DNA of 64,000 nucleotides, from NCBI RefSeq assembly GCF_016405855.1, contig NZ_JAEFCA010000003.1, forward strand, positions 120,253 to 184,252. The letters are read 5' to 3'. Positions within the stretch are counted from its first letter, which is position 1. Every line of letters begins with the position of its first letter. A program made the translations under genes and the position numbers. The DNA comes from Flavobacterium sp. IB48. GTDB taxonomy: Bacteria > Bacteroidota > Bacteroidia > Flavobacteriales > Flavobacteriaceae. Of the stretch, positions 28,262 through 37,644 are shown piece by piece. The notes under the pieces were generated by a model that was not told where the DNA came from, ran no database searches, and saw nothing but the letters and a program-made list of their open reading frames with translations.

Positions 28262-31200
28262 TTAAAATGTAACGTTTAAATTAAGACCGATACTTCTAGT
28301 TGTTGGCAATCCGAAAATGTCAACACCTTGTAAACCTTGACCTGTACTTAAAGCAACATTTGGATCAAACGGTGCGTCTTTGTAGAAAAAGAATAAGTTT
28401 CTAGCAATTAAAGAAATACTTGCATTTTGAATGAATGGAACTGCTTTAGGGTTAAATGTATATCCTACAGAAAGTTCTCTTAAGCTAACGTTTGTTGCTT
28501 TGTAAACATATTCAGCTAAAGCTCCACTTCTACCACCAACTGTTCCGTAGTAATCTTCTGCAGAAATTTTATTAACTGGAGTAACTCCATCTGCTGCAAT
28601 TGCATTAACTGTAACACCACCAGCATTTTTAGCATCTCCAAAAGCTTTAGAAACTCCATAAGAATCATTTAAAGCTTGAGTCATACTCATTACACTTCCT
28701 CCAAATCTTCCGTCAACTAAAACATTTGCAAAGAAAGATCCGAATTTGAAAGTGTTAGACCAACCTAACATGAAATCAGGATTAGCATTACCTACTTCTT
28801 TAAAGTTCTGATCAACTTGTGGTTTACCTTGATCGTCTAGAAGAAGTCTTCCTTGAGCATCTCTAACTAAAGTGTAAGCTTCAATAACTCCAAATGGTCT
28901 TCCTTCTACTAATGAGAATCTATATGCATTAGATCCTGGATCTGTCAATATTACACGTCCTCCTAATTCTTCTGGAAGTTCTTTAACTGTATTTTTATTA
29001 TGAGAATAGTTTACTGTAGTATCCCAAGAAAATTTATCTCCTTGAATAATTTTACCATTTAACACAATCTCGATACCTTGGTTAGCAATACTTGCAGCAT
29101 TAAATGCATAGTTAGTATATCCGTAAGGGTTTGTAGAAGGCGCTGGAACTTCAACATATTGGTTTTTAGTTTCTGAATTATAGTAAGAGAATTCAAAACC
29201 TAATCTATTGTTAAACAGTCTCCATTCAGTACCAATTTCGTACTCTGATTTTAATTCTGGTTTTAATGTTTCTCCTGGTCTTGGTCCAACTCTTGGCGCA
29301 ATAAACTGCCCTCCAAGGATTGTATATCTAGGAGAAGTTACGAAAGCGTTAATGTCGTTACCAACTTGTGCATAAGATCCTCTCACTTTACCAAAATTAA
29401 TCCACTCTGGCATTGTAGCCATTTCACTAATGATTCCTGTTAAACCAACAGATGGATAGAAGTAAGAACCATTTCCTGTATTAACTAATGTAGACGACCA
29501 GTCATTTCTACCTGTTAAATCTAAATACAACATACCTTTATATCCAAGTGATGCAGATGCAAATACAGATTGTACTTCTCTGTTAGAACCTGAAACTTGT
29601 TGATTTGCTTTATTGTTAACGAAGTTTCCTAAAGTAAACCAGTTTGTGTTAACTAATCCACCATTATTTGTTCCTGAGTTTAAGATTGTTTGTTGGTTAG
29701 CCATAGTATTATTTATACTTGTACCAAGAACAGCATTAAAAGAGAAATCTTCACTAAAATCTGTATTTACTCTTGCAATTAAATCTCCATAACGCTGAGT
29801 ACTTAATGTACCAATGTTGATATAAGTTCCTGTTGGAGCCGCAATAATTTCAGAAGTAGTTGCGTAGATTTTTTTATCAAAAATGCTTTCGATTCTATTA
29901 TAGCTATATCTTGCTGTAATATTTAACCAGTTATTCGCTTTATAATCTAAGGCTAAAGATCCGTTAAAGAAGTTGTTTTTATCTTCAGATTTAGCTCTGT
30001 TGATTAACCAATACGGGTTTTGAATATATTCATTAATTACTGGGAAGTTTTGAACATTTAAGTTTCTAACTGGATCAAAAACTTCAAAATTGTTTTTATA
30101 GTAATTAAAGTCATTTCCATTTCCTCTTGGCATTAAATAAACACCTGTTAATGGGTTGAAGTTAAGTCCACTTAGCGGTCTGTTGTCAATAGTTTGAGTA
30201 GTATATTTTCCATCTGCAGAAACGGTTAATTTATCATTAAAGAATTTTCCTGTTTGACGGATACCAAAGTTATTTTTCTTCAAACCGTTTCCTGGCATAA
30301 TTCCAGAAGAAGAAGTGTTAGCATAAGTAATGCTAGTTGTAGCAGTTGGTGAACCAGTTGTAAATCCGAAAGAAGTAATTTGAGTTACACCTGTGTCAAA
30401 AAAATCTTTTACGTGATCTTTTGTGTTTTCTTTTGCTCCAGTACTATTGTACTCTGTTTGGAATTTTGGCAAGTAAGCTGCATTTTCGAATGTAGTTACA
30501 GATGAAGCTGTAAAATTACCTTTTCCTTCTTTTACTTTTTTAGAAGAAAGCAAAATTACACCATTTGCTCCTTGAGAACCATATAATACAGAAGCTGCAG
30601 CACCTTTTAATACTGTCATACTTTCATAATCATCAGGATTTACAAGAGAGATTACATCACCACCATCACGGTTACCACCATTTGTATCTCCAAAAGTACC
30701 ATTTGGTTGGCTTGAAGATCCATTATACATCGGAATACCATCAATTACATATAATGGCTGGCTATTCATAATAGATGAGTTACCACGAATTACTACTTTT
30801 GTAGAACCACCAGTACCACCAGCACTTTTAGTAACAGCAACACCAGCAACTTTACCTGCAATAGTATTGATAACGTTTGCATCTTTTACTCGAACTAATT
30901 CTTCTCCTTTTAATTCTTGAGTAGCATAAGTCAATGATTTTTTAGACTTCTTAAGACCTAAAGAAGTTACAACAACTTCATTCAAAGCATTTGATGCAGC
31001 TGCAACCATCTTCACATTAATTGTAGCAGCATCTCCTACAACTATAGTTTGAGTTTCAAGTCCTACATAAGTAAAAACTAAACTTTGACCCTTTTGAACT
31101 TCGATAGTGTACAATCCGTCAAAATCGGTAGTTGTTCCCTTTTGACCTCCTTGTACAGCAACAGAAGCTCCTGGTAATGGCATACCGTCAGAATCTGTAA

Positions 31201-31282
31201 TCACACCCTTGACACTTTTTACTTGAGCAAGCGAAACTTGCGCCGTAAAAACAATCATAAAGATTAAGAAAATTTTTTTCAT
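28262..31282 (-). CDS. SusC/RagA-type TonB-dependent outer-membrane transporter
   Basis: 1006 residues. A signal peptide ([20 protein letters not shown]) leads to a carboxypeptidase-regulatory-like domain (about 22-100, [16 protein letters not shown]). The TonB-dependent plug follows (about 115-245, ending in the SusC signature [20 protein letters not shown]), then a large 22-strand barrel ending in NLNVTF with a terminal Phe. Such proteins take up oligosaccharides across the outer membrane using TonB energy. It is the first gene of the minus-strand chitin operon and is divergent from the LytS/LytTR pair, so the 275-nt gap at 31283-31557 should carry its promoter and regulator sites. Confidence 0.96.
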   Translation of the reverse strand: MKKIFLIFMIVFTAQVSLAQVKSVKGVITDSDGMPLPGASVAVQGGQKGTTTDFDGLYTIEVQKGQSLVFTYVGLETQTIVVGDAATINVKMVAAASNALNEVVVTSLGLKKSKKSLTYATQELKGEELVRVKDANVINTIAGKVAGVAVTKSAGGTGGSTKVVIRGNSSIMNSQPLYVIDGIPMYNGSSSQPNGTFGDTNGGNRDGGDVISLVNPDDYESMTVLKGAAASVLYGSQGANGVILLSSKKVKEGKGNFTASSVTTFENAAYLPKFQTEYNSTGAKENTKDHVKDFFDTGVTQITSFGFTTGSPTATTSITYANTSSSGIMPGNGLKKNNFGIRQTGKFFNDKLTVSADGKYTTQTIDNRPLSGLNFNPLTGVYLMPRGNGNDFNYYKNNFEVFDPVRNLNVQNFPVINEYIQNPYWLINRAKSEDKNNFFNGSLALDYKANNWLNITARYSYNRIESIFDKKIYATTSEIIAAPTGTYINIGTLSTQRYGDLIARVNTDFSEDFSFNAVLGTSINNTMANQQTILNSGTNNGGLVNTNWFTLGNFVNNKANQQVSGSNREVQSVFASASLGYKGMLYLDLTGRNDWSSTLVNTGNGSYFYPSVGLTGIISEMATMPEWINFGKVRGSYAQVGNDINAFVTSPRYTILGGQFIAPRVGPRPGETLKPELKSEYEIGTEWRLFNNRLGFEFSYYNSETKNQYVEVPAPSTNPYGYTNYAFNAASIANQGIEIVLNGKIIQGDKFSWDTTVNYSHNKNTVKELPEELGGRVILTDPGSNAYRFSLVEGRPFGVIEAYTLVRDAQGRLLLDDQGKPQVDQNFKEVGNANPDFMLGWSNTFKFGSFFANVLVDGRFGGSVMSMTQALNDSYGVSKAFGDAKNAGGVTVNAIAADGVTPVNKISAEDYYGTVGGRSGALAEYVYKATNVSLRELSVGYTFNPKAVPFIQNASISLIARNLFFFYKDAPFDPNVALSTGQGLQGVDIFGLPTTRSIGLNLNVTF

Positions 31283-31557
31283 GTTTATTTTATTTTGTTA
31301 GTTATGATGTAAAATTATTCTTAAGGCATTGTTAAAAAAAATAAATTAAACCAACAGCAACAAAATTTAAACGAACGACATAAATTATTCAATAATACGC
31401 TTTACGAAAACGTTCTAATACAAAAAATAAGCACCAATATCCTTTTTTTTGGAAATTTTTTGCAAAAAAATTGCCATTTACCAGTTAATTGTTTAAAGTT
31501 GCACATTATTTAAATACTGTTAAGAAAAACTAAAATTCTCAAACAACTTAGAATCAA
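31283..31557. promoter_or_regulatory. Divergent control region between susC and the LytS-like kinase
   Basis: A very AT-rich 275-nt gap. It holds a palindrome AATTTTTTGCAAAAAAATT near 31453-31472. Short half-site-like words CAGTTAAT (31482), AAGTTGCA (31496) and CTGTTAAG (31518) loosely recall the GTT core of LytTR sites. I see no clean -33/-7 promoter; CAAAAAATA (31421) is the nearest minus-strand -7 look-alike. Function is inferred from position. Confidence 0.45.
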
Positions 31558-32610
31558 TTGAAAGAAATACGAAAAGTTAAATTTGATATCAAACTGCAAA
31601 ATCATGTCTGGTTTTGGGGAGTTTATTTTACTTTAAACTTTTTAAGATGGGGCGCTTACTTTAATGATTATCCTTATGCATTCAAATCAAACTTAATTGA
31701 ATTCTCTTTGGTTATTCCTTTAGTTTATTTGAATTTATTTGTTTTGGTTCCAAGATATGTACTCAAACAAAAGTATATTATGTATACTTTTTTACTTCTG
31801 TTAAGTCTATTTGTGATATATCTTCTAAAAACAGCTCTAACCTACTATATAATATCAGAAAATATATGGCCTGAAGCTAATAGAGAATATCATCCTTTTG
31901 AGATCAATCACATTGTTGCTGTTTGTATCGGAGAATTGTATGTCTTAGCAATGGCATCATCAATTTATCTTACCTTAACTTGGCTAAGAGAGCGAGAAAG
32001 AAACAGGTCTTTACGAGAAAACCAATTTAAGATTAAACTTAAGTATCTTGAAAACCAGATTCAACCCCATTTTTTCTTCAACACGCTAAACAATTTGTAT
32101 GCTTTATCGTTAGAATCATCAAAGAAAGTTCCTGATGTAATTATAAAGCTTTCTAATTTGATGGAGTATGTTTTATATGATGTTAAAGGAACCAAATTTG
32201 TTCCGTTAATAAAAGAAATCGACTATATCCAGAACTATATTGAAATAGAAAAGCTTCGTTTTGAAAATGTCGAAGTCACCATAAATCTAGAATCTAATAT
32301 TGACGATGTTGTTGTACCGCCATTAATTTTCATTTCTTTGGTCGAAAATGCTTTTAAACATGGAGGTCTAAACAACAAAAATTTAAAAATAAAGATCAAT
32401 TGTAAAGTTACAGACAATAAAATACTCGATTTTGAAATCTTAAATAATTTTGTAATTTCACAAAATCATAATCCGAAAAGAGGAATTGGTTTGGTTAATA
32501 CGAAAAAAAGACTGAAACTAATTTACAGAAGCAATTTCCGCCTTAAACAACAAACCAAGCTAAATTTCTACATAATCCGATTACAAATACCTACATATAA
32601 TGAAGATTAA
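31558..32610 (+). CDS. LytS-like sensor histidine kinase of the chitin locus
   Basis: 350 residues starting at a TTG codon; no better upstream or nearby ATG exists. Four membrane helices lie within about residues 17-142, followed by a short coiled linker (RERERNRSLRENQ). The His_kinase domain has NQIQPHFFFNTLNNL (His171), and an ATPase part carries VPPLIFISLVENAFKHGG and RGIGLVNTKKRL. This is the LytS/YehU class, which pairs with LytTR regulators. The next gene overlaps by 11 nt and encodes exactly that partner. It has no large periplasmic domain, so the signal may be sensed in the membrane or via another protein. The locus position suggests it reports chitin breakdown products. Confidence 0.93.
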   Translation: MKEIRKVKFDIKLQNHVWFWGVYFTLNFLRWGAYFNDYPYAFKSNLIEFSLVIPLVYLNLFVLVPRYVLKQKYIMYTFLLLLSLFVIYLLKTALTYYIISENIWPEANREYHPFEINHIVAVCIGELYVLAMASSIYLTLTWLRERERNRSLRENQFKIKLKYLENQIQPHFFFNTLNNLYALSLESSKKVPDVIIKLSNLMEYVLYDVKGTKFVPLIKEIDYIQNYIEIEKLRFENVEVTINLESNIDDVVVPPLIFISLVENAFKHGGLNNKNLKIKINCKVTDNKILDFEILNNFVISQNHNPKRGIGLVNTKKRLKLIYRSNFRLKQQTKLNFYIIRLQIPTYNED

Positions 32611-33301
32611 ATGCGTGTTAATTGATGATGAGCCTTTAGCTATCAAGGTCCTGCAAAATTATTTTACCAATTTTACAGATTTTGAAGTTATAGCAACATT
32701 CAATAACTCTTTAGAGGCACTCGATTTTATTAACAGTACACCTGTTGATGCTGTCTTTTTAGATATTAACATGCCTATGATGACCGGTTTTGAGCTTATT
32801 AGTCTTATCGAAAACAAAACCAAAGTCATCATTACAACCGCTTTTAGAGAATTTGCTGCTGAAAGTTATGATTTGGATGTATTAGATTATTTGGTAAAAC
32901 CTATTCCGTTACCAAGATTCATAAAATGCATCAATAAAATTACCACCGAATACAATCTCAAAAACAATATTAAAGTCGAAACTTCAAAAGGAGATTCTCA
33001 TATTTTTATTAAAGTCGATAAAAAAATGATGAAAATTAATATTGAGGAAATTTTGTTTGTTGAAGGAATGAAGGAATATATAAAAGTAGTCACGCCAGAT
33101 AAGACATATATTACCCATAAATCTCTTACATCATTATCAGAAGAATTACCCGCAGATCGCTTCCTTAGAATTCATAAATCTTATGTAATTGCACTAAATA
33201 AGGTAAAATCTATAGAAGGAAACCGCGTTCAAATACAATCTTACAACATTCCAATAGGCAGAAACTACAGTAAAGAAGTTAAAAATAAGATATTGGAATA
33301 A
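32600..33301 (+). CDS. LytTR-family response regulator
   Basis: 233 residues: a receiver domain (about 1-120) with DDE (9-11), phospho-acceptor Asp55 in FLDINMPMMTG and Lys in YLVKPIP. A C-terminal LytTR DNA-binding domain follows (about 135-233; KMMKINIEEILFVEGMKEYIKV, HKSLTSLSEELP, RIHKSYVIAL). The start codon lies inside the kinase gene, so the two are translationally coupled. The likely target is the susC promoter, as the pair is divergent from susC. LytTR control of a polysaccharide locus differs from the usual hybrid two-component or ECF-sigma control of Bacteroidota loci. Confidence 0.94.
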   Translation: MKIKCVLIDDEPLAIKVLQNYFTNFTDFEVIATFNNSLEALDFINSTPVDAVFLDINMPMMTGFELISLIENKTKVIITTAFREFAAESYDLDVLDYLVKPIPLPRFIKCINKITTEYNLKNNIKVETSKGDSHIFIKVDKKMMKINIEEILFVEGMKEYIKVVTPDKTYITHKSLTSLSEELPADRFLRIHKSYVIALNKVKSIEGNRVQIQSYNIPIGRNYSKEVKNKILE

Positions 33302-33475
33302 ATATAATTACGAATTACATTTTCTAAGTAGGTTAAAATTAACACTTTGTTGAAAAAACATAGCCGTTGGTTTAAATTTAACATTATTTATACCTTTTTA
33401 TTTTTTTTTGATAATCCTAACAAATATATTTACGGTCTTCAAAAAACAATAAAATAAAAAATTAACCTTATTATT

Positions 33476-34945
33476 ATGAGTTCAGAAAATGTTCAAACCA
33501 AATGGGGGCAATTTATCTCTTTGATAATCGTCTTCTTCTTTTGGGGTTTTGTTGGTTCTGCTAACGACATCCTGATTCCAGTATTCAAAAAAGTATTTAC
33601 GCTATCGCAAGTACAATCTCAATTAGTAGCTTGGGCTTTCTATGCTGCTTATTTTGTTGGATCAATTATATTCTTTATCGTTTCTTTAAAAGTAGATATT
33701 TTACAAAAATATGGCTACAAAAGAACATTATCTGCAGGATTAATTTTATCAGCTGTAGGTTCATTCTTATTCATTCCAGCTGCTACAATTGAAAGCTTTC
33801 CTTTCTTCTTAACAGCTTTATTTACAGTAGGTTTAGGCTTTTCTATTCAACAAATTGTTGCCAATCCTTTGGCGATTAAAATGGGAAGTCCGGAAACTGG
33901 AGCACACCGTTTAACTCTTGCAGGTGGAATCAACTCTTTCGGAACAACAATTGGAGCAATCTTATTAGGTATCGCTTTATTCGGAATGGGAGATAACAAA
34001 AAAACGGCTCTTTCACTAGAAGATATTAAATTGCCTTTCATCATCTTAGGTCTTGCATTTATTGCTGTTGCAGTATTTATGAATTTCTCAAAAATCGAAG
34101 ATCCTGTAAAAGAAGAAGAAGCAATAATTAAAGACAAACACAGTAAATTCAACATTCTTGACTATCCGCAATTATACTTGGGTATGTTAGGAATTTTTAT
34201 TTATGTAGGAACTGAAGTAACAATCATCAGTAATTTACCTGCGTTATTACACACTCACGAATTCGGAAACATCTTAGAAGACGCTGTTGCACCGTTTATT
34301 GCGCTTTACTGGGGTAGTCTAATGATCGGTCGTTGGAATGGTGGAGCAAACGTGTTCAATACTTCAAACTTGGTAAATACTGCACTTAAATTTATTGTTC
34401 CTGCTGCTGCATTTGGAGTAATTATTGGCGCAAACATCTTTGCTGCTCACGATGTTTCTTCATTTTACATCTACCCATTTTGGATTTTGCTGTTTATCGC
34501 TGTAAGTTTTGTTGGTGGTAAAAACGCAGGAAAAACATTAATGCTTTTCGGAATTTCAGGATTAACTATGATGGTATTAGGTTTAGTTTGGCCAAACCCA
34601 GAAATTGCTAAATTCTTCTTTATCTCTGGCGGATTATTCTTATCAATTATGTGGCCTTCAATCTTCGATTTAGCTATTGCAGGATTAGGAAAAAATACAG
34701 GAAAAGCATCTTCTTTCTTAATCATGATGATTCTTGGTGGTGGAGTAATTCCATTAGTGCAAGGAAGTATCTGTGATTTAGACGCAACAAATCCAGGTGG
34801 AATTTTCGGCATCACTTACACTCACTTCTCTTACATTGTACCTCTTATCGGTTTTGCATATTTAGGATTCTACGGTTTCTACTGTCCTAAAATCTTAAAA
34901 AGACAAGGTATCAGTCACATAGAAAGTGCTGGTGGTGGACACTAA
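33476..34945 (+). CDS. MFS sugar transporter, NagP/FucP-like
   Basis: 489 residues with about 12 membrane helices. It belongs to the FucP/glucose-galactose branch of the major facilitator family: WGFVGSANDILIPVFKKVF near the N-terminus and the family motif GFSIQQIVANPLAIKMGSPETGAHRLTLAGG-type region around residues 120-150. This branch includes NagP GlcNAc permeases of other gamma-proteobacteria and Bacteroidota. It lies 174 nt after the LytTR gene, within the chitin locus, so GlcNAc or a disaccharide is the likely substrate, moved with protons across the inner membrane. Confidence 0.9.
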   Translation: MSSENVQTKWGQFISLIIVFFFWGFVGSANDILIPVFKKVFTLSQVQSQLVAWAFYAAYFVGSIIFFIVSLKVDILQKYGYKRTLSAGLILSAVGSFLFIPAATIESFPFFLTALFTVGLGFSIQQIVANPLAIKMGSPETGAHRLTLAGGINSFGTTIGAILLGIALFGMGDNKKTALSLEDIKLPFIILGLAFIAVAVFMNFSKIEDPVKEEEAIIKDKHSKFNILDYPQLYLGMLGIFIYVGTEVTIISNLPALLHTHEFGNILEDAVAPFIALYWGSLMIGRWNGGANVFNTSNLVNTALKFIVPAAAFGVIIGANIFAAHDVSSFYIYPFWILLFIAVSFVGGKNAGKTLMLFGISGLTMMVLGLVWPNPEIAKFFFISGGLFLSIMWPSIFDLAIAGLGKNTGKASSFLIMMILGGGVIPLVQGSICDLDATNPGGIFGITYTHFSYIVPLIGFAYLGFYGFYCPKILKRQGISHIESAGGGH

Positions 34946-34967
34946 AAATTAAAAAAATCCAATATAT

Positions 34968-35010
34968 AAAAATCCAAATTTCAAGTAAAAATGAAATTTG
35001 GATTTTTTTT
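34968..35010 (+). terminator. Terminator of the MFS transporter gene
   Basis: AAATCCAAATTTC and GAAATTTGGATTT form a stem around a 10-nt loop and run into T8. It begins 23 nt past the stop codon and closes the plus-strand half of the chitin locus. Confidence 0.88.
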
Positions 35011-35061
35011 ATTTTCAAAAAAAATAACTTAGCTTCTCAGCACCTTAGAACCTTAGCCTCT

Positions 35062-35559
35062 TTACTTCGCATTAATAATATTGCTCAAGTTTTTCTTAAA
35101 AATGGCCTTATTTTGAGCTGTTAAAGAATAAACGACATCTTTATCCGCGTGAACTATTACTTTGTCTATATCGGCATTTAAAAGCGCTTGAGGATCTTTT
35201 ATTTTTAAAGTGCAAGCTCCATCAAAAAAGCCATCATCTTCTATCGTTTTTCTAGCCTCTATTTTGGTGCCATCACTTAAAACTGCAGAAATCGTCATTT
35301 CACTATTTAATGTTTTCGAGTAAAATCCATCCATTACAAGCAAAAGACGATAGCTGTTTTTTAGTTCTGGCCCTTTAAATTCATGCCTCGTAATATTATA
35401 ACGAAGACCTTTAGCTAGAGTTTGAAATTTTACAGAACAATCCAGCTCATAAGTAGCAACATCTCCCGCTTCATTTACTGAAGTAATAACTTTAGCGGCC
35501 TGTGCGTTTACAGAAAAACTCGCTACAAAAAACGACAACATAAATAAGACAACTTTCAT
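35062..35559 (-). CDS. Secreted hypothetical protein
   Basis: 165 residues with a signal peptide (MKVVLFMLSFFVASFSVNAQ). The rest has a beta-rich pattern: a repeated RYNITRHEFKG/SYRLLLVMDGFYS section, and a Cys near residue 41 and another near 116 that might pair. I do not recognise the family. It sits alone between the MFS terminator and the transaldolase gene on the minus strand. Just beyond its 3' end (35029-35060) are CTTAGAACCTTAG-type words that also occur at 8497 and 52793. Confidence 0.7.
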   Translation of the reverse strand: MKVVLFMLSFFVASFSVNAQAAKVITSVNEAGDVATYELDCSVKFQTLAKGLRYNITRHEFKGPELKNSYRLLLVMDGFYSKTLNSEMTISAVLSDGTKIEARKTIEDDGFFDGACTLKIKDPQALLNADIDKVIVHADKDVVYSLTAQNKAIFKKNLSNIINAK

Positions 35560-35596
35560 ATTTAACTATTTAAGATTCAATATAAAAGTAAAAAAA

Positions 35597-35632
35597 AAAA
35601 TCGCCTTTTCTCATTAGAAAAAAGGCGATTTT
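35597..35632 (-). terminator. Terminator of the transaldolase-like gene
   Basis: AAAATCGCCTTTT and its complement form a stem around an 8-nt loop. On the minus strand a long T12 tract follows. It lies 22 nt past the minus-strand stop at 35654. Confidence 0.92.
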
Positions 35633-35653
35633 AATTTTGTAAATATCTAAGGA

Positions 35654-36310
35654 TTATTTATTTCCTTTTTCAAAGTCAGCTACAAACTGAGCTAAACCAA
35701 TATCTGTCAATGGGTGTTTCAATAAACCGTAAATTGCAGAAAGTGGTCCAGTCATAACATCAGCACCAATTTTAGCACAGTTTACAATGTGCATTGTGTG
35801 ACGTACAGAAGCTGCTAAAATTTGAGTTTCGTAACCGTAGTTATCGTAAACTTCTCTAATTTCTTGAATCAAATTCAATCCATCAGTAGAAATATCATCT
35901 AAACGCCCAACGAATGGAGAAACAAAAGTTGCTCCAGCTTTTGCAGCCAAAAGTGCTTGTCCTACAGAGAAAACAAGAGTAACGTTAGTTTTAATTCCTT
36001 TATCAGAAAAATATTTTGCTGCCATAACACCTTCCTTAGTCATAGGAAGTTTTACAACAATCTGCTCATGTAATTCAGCTAACTCCTCACCTTCTTTAAC
36101 CATACCTTCAAAGTCAAGAGCGTTAACTTCTGCACTTACATCACCATCAACAAGATTGCAAATGTCAACATAATGCTTAAGGATGTTGTTTTTTCCAGTA
36201 ATTCCTTCTTTTGCCATTAATGACGGATTAGTTGTTACACCATCCAAAACACCTAAAGCTTGTGCTTCTTTAATTTGAGCTAAATTAGCTGTGTCTATAA
36301 AAAATTTCAT
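35654..36310 (-). CDS. Transaldolase / fructose-6-phosphate aldolase-like (TalC/FSA type)
   Basis: 218 residues, the short FSA/TalC class. [16 protein letters not shown] begins the barrel, followed by [13 protein letters not shown], the Schiff-base Lys in [22 protein letters not shown] and ASVRHTMHI. Classic transaldolases are over 300 residues; short ones may act as transaldolase in Bacteroidota or as fructose-6-P aldolase. Its link to sugar-phosphate metabolism fits a locus that delivers fructose-6-P, but it has its own transcript. Cytoplasmic. Confidence 0.9.
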   Translation of the reverse strand: MKFFIDTANLAQIKEAQALGVLDGVTTNPSLMAKEGITGKNNILKHYVDICNLVDGDVSAEVNALDFEGMVKEGEELAELHEQIVVKLPMTKEGVMAAKYFSDKGIKTNVTLVFSVGQALLAAKAGATFVSPFVGRLDDISTDGLNLIQEIREVYDNYGYETQILAASVRHTMHIVNCAKIGADVMTGPLSAIYGLLKHPLTDIGLAQFVADFEKGNK

Positions 36311-36387
36311 AATTTGTTTAATTAAAAATGGTTTGTTCGTATTTATAAATTTCTTTTCAAATAAATTCTTTTAAAGAAATCTAGCTG

Positions 36388-36395
36388 CAAAATTA
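36388..36395 (-). promoter_or_regulatory. Candidate -7 box of the transaldolase-like gene
   Basis: The minus strand reads TAATTTTG about 78 nt before the start codon. There is no clear -33 element. Confidence 0.25.
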
Positions 36396-36477
36396 CAAAA
36401 TCAATACCAATAAAGATTTTAAAATTAAAACCATTTTAAAATTATATGTTAAAAATAAGTGTATTTTTTACATTTTT

Positions 36478-37281
36478 CTACAGCTTATAATGATTCATAA
36501 GCATTTTCTCATACATTTTATCTGGAAGCGCACGTTTTAAAACAATCGAAAACTTTTGCATAAAAGCGCCTACTTTGTAATGAACGTTAGGTTTTTTAGT
36601 CTGAATGATTTTATAAACCGCTTCTGCCATTTCATTTGGATTGCTTCCTGCATCAACATGATCATTCATTGTCGCCAAAACATCTCCATATACTTTTTCG
36701 TAAGCCGAATCTTTAATTACCGGCGCATGATAACGCCCTGCTGCAATATTGGTTGCAAAATCTCCTGGTGCAACATTTGTAATTTCGATACCAAAAGCTT
36801 TCACTTCCATTCTTAAAGCCTCTGTAATTAACTCCAAAGCTCCTTTCGACGCAGAATACACACTTCTGTACGGAAGCCCCATATAACCGGCAATCGACGT
36901 AATATTAATAATAAGCCCCGAGTTTTGTTTGCGCATTTGTGGCAACGCCGCTTTCATAACTTCAATTGGCCCAAAAAAGTTAGTTTCAAAATTATTTCTA
37001 ATTTCTTCTGTCGGAATTTCTTCTAAAGGCCCTGTAATTCCAACTCCAGCATTATTAATTACAATATCTAACCTCCCAGAAGTTGCAATAATTTTAGCTA
37101 CCGCAGTTTTAATAGAGTCCGAATTTCTAACATCTAAAGCAACCAAAGGAAAAACTGAATTTAAAACTTTATCAGGGTTTCTGCTTGTTCCGTACACAAC
37201 AAAACCTTTCTGATGTAAAAATTCACCAATAGATTTTCCAATTCCTGATGATCCTCCGGTAATTAAAACGACTTTGCTCAT
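36478..37281 (-). CDS. Short-chain dehydrogenase/reductase
   Basis: 267 residues of the classical SDR fold: cofactor motif TGGSSGIGKSIG (about 8-19), TSRNPDK, INNAGVGITG (NNAG near 86-89), the catalytic Ser in NITSIAGYMG, and YSASK giving the YxxxK pair. The Arg/Asn following strand 2 (TSRNP) suggests NADP preference. The C-terminal part (YKIIQTKKPNVHYKVGAFMQKF) resembles SDRs of oxidoreductase type without a named substrate. Upstream (37289-37321) are quasi-tandem AGTTATAAG/GAGTTATGAG words instead of a clear promoter. Confidence 0.9.
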   Translation of the reverse strand: MSKVVLITGGSSGIGKSIGEFLHQKGFVVYGTSRNPDKVLNSVFPLVALDVRNSDSIKTAVAKIIATSGRLDIVINNAGVGITGPLEEIPTEEIRNNFETNFFGPIEVMKAALPQMRKQNSGLIINITSIAGYMGLPYRSVYSASKGALELITEALRMEVKAFGIEITNVAPGDFATNIAAGRYHAPVIKDSAYEKVYGDVLATMNDHVDAGSNPNEMAEAVYKIIQTKKPNVHYKVGAFMQKFSIVLKRALPDKMYEKMLMNHYKL

Positions 37282-37288
37282 TTTTTTT

Positions 37289-37322
37289 AGTTATAAGTTA
37301 TAAATTATGAGTTATGAGTTTT
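37289..37322. repeat. AGTTATAAG/GAGTTATGAG quasi-tandem words before the SDR gene
   Basis: A run of four or five related 8-9-nt words ends 8 nt before the minus-strand start codon at 37281. It resembles the other low-complexity word arrays in this window by placement. Confidence 0.55.
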
Positions 37323-37415
37323 GGAAAATGGTTTTATTTGAACAGTATATTTAATGCTCAAAATTTAACTTTTAACCAATGACATCTAACTTCAGATAGG
37401 GTCAAAAATAAAAAA

Positions 37416-37434
37416 ATCCTCCTGAAAGGAAGAT
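37416..37434 (-). terminator. Terminator of the SRP RNA gene
   Basis: On the minus strand ATCTTCCT and AGGAGGAT pair (one G-U) around a 3-nt loop and run into T7. It lies about 26 nt past the SRP RNA 3' end. Confidence 0.85.
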
Positions 37435-37459
37435 TGCAAACTAATTAAATTCTAAAAAA

Positions 37460-37557
37460 AATGGCAAGCGACCTACATCGCACCGCTCAACCACGTACCC
37501 TTGCTATGTTCCCATCCTGGGGGAGTCTGCAGGAGCTGGTCGTGTAGGACTTGCCGG
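37460..37557 (-). ncRNA. ffs: Signal recognition particle RNA (bacterial small type)
   Basis: The minus strand carries the conserved SRP domain IV: CTCCCCCAGG, GGGAAC tetraloop region and AGCAAGGGTA, the features bound by Ffh. The ends (GGCAAGTCCTACACGACC at the 5' side and GGTCGCTTGCC at the 3' side) can pair to close the long hairpin. Length of about 98 nt is that of the small bacterial class. A near-perfect promoter lies just upstream and a rho-independent terminator downstream. It guides co-translational membrane targeting with Ffh and FtsY. Confidence 0.93.
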
Positions 37558-37559
37558 TG

Positions 37560-37589
37560 CAAATATACAACCTTTTTATATTTTTGCAA
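37560..37589 (-). promoter_or_regulatory. Promoter of the SRP RNA gene
   Basis: On the minus strand TTG (37589-37587), exactly 19 nt, and TATATTTG (37567-37560) match the Bacteroidota consensus. The best promoter in the window; transcription would begin near 37556. A plus-strand TATTTTTG (37579-37586) for the next gene overlaps it. Confidence 0.8.
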
Positions 37590-37644
37590 GACCTTTGTAG
37601 CAATAAAAATATCGTCGTATATTGCCTTATTCAAATTTTAAACT

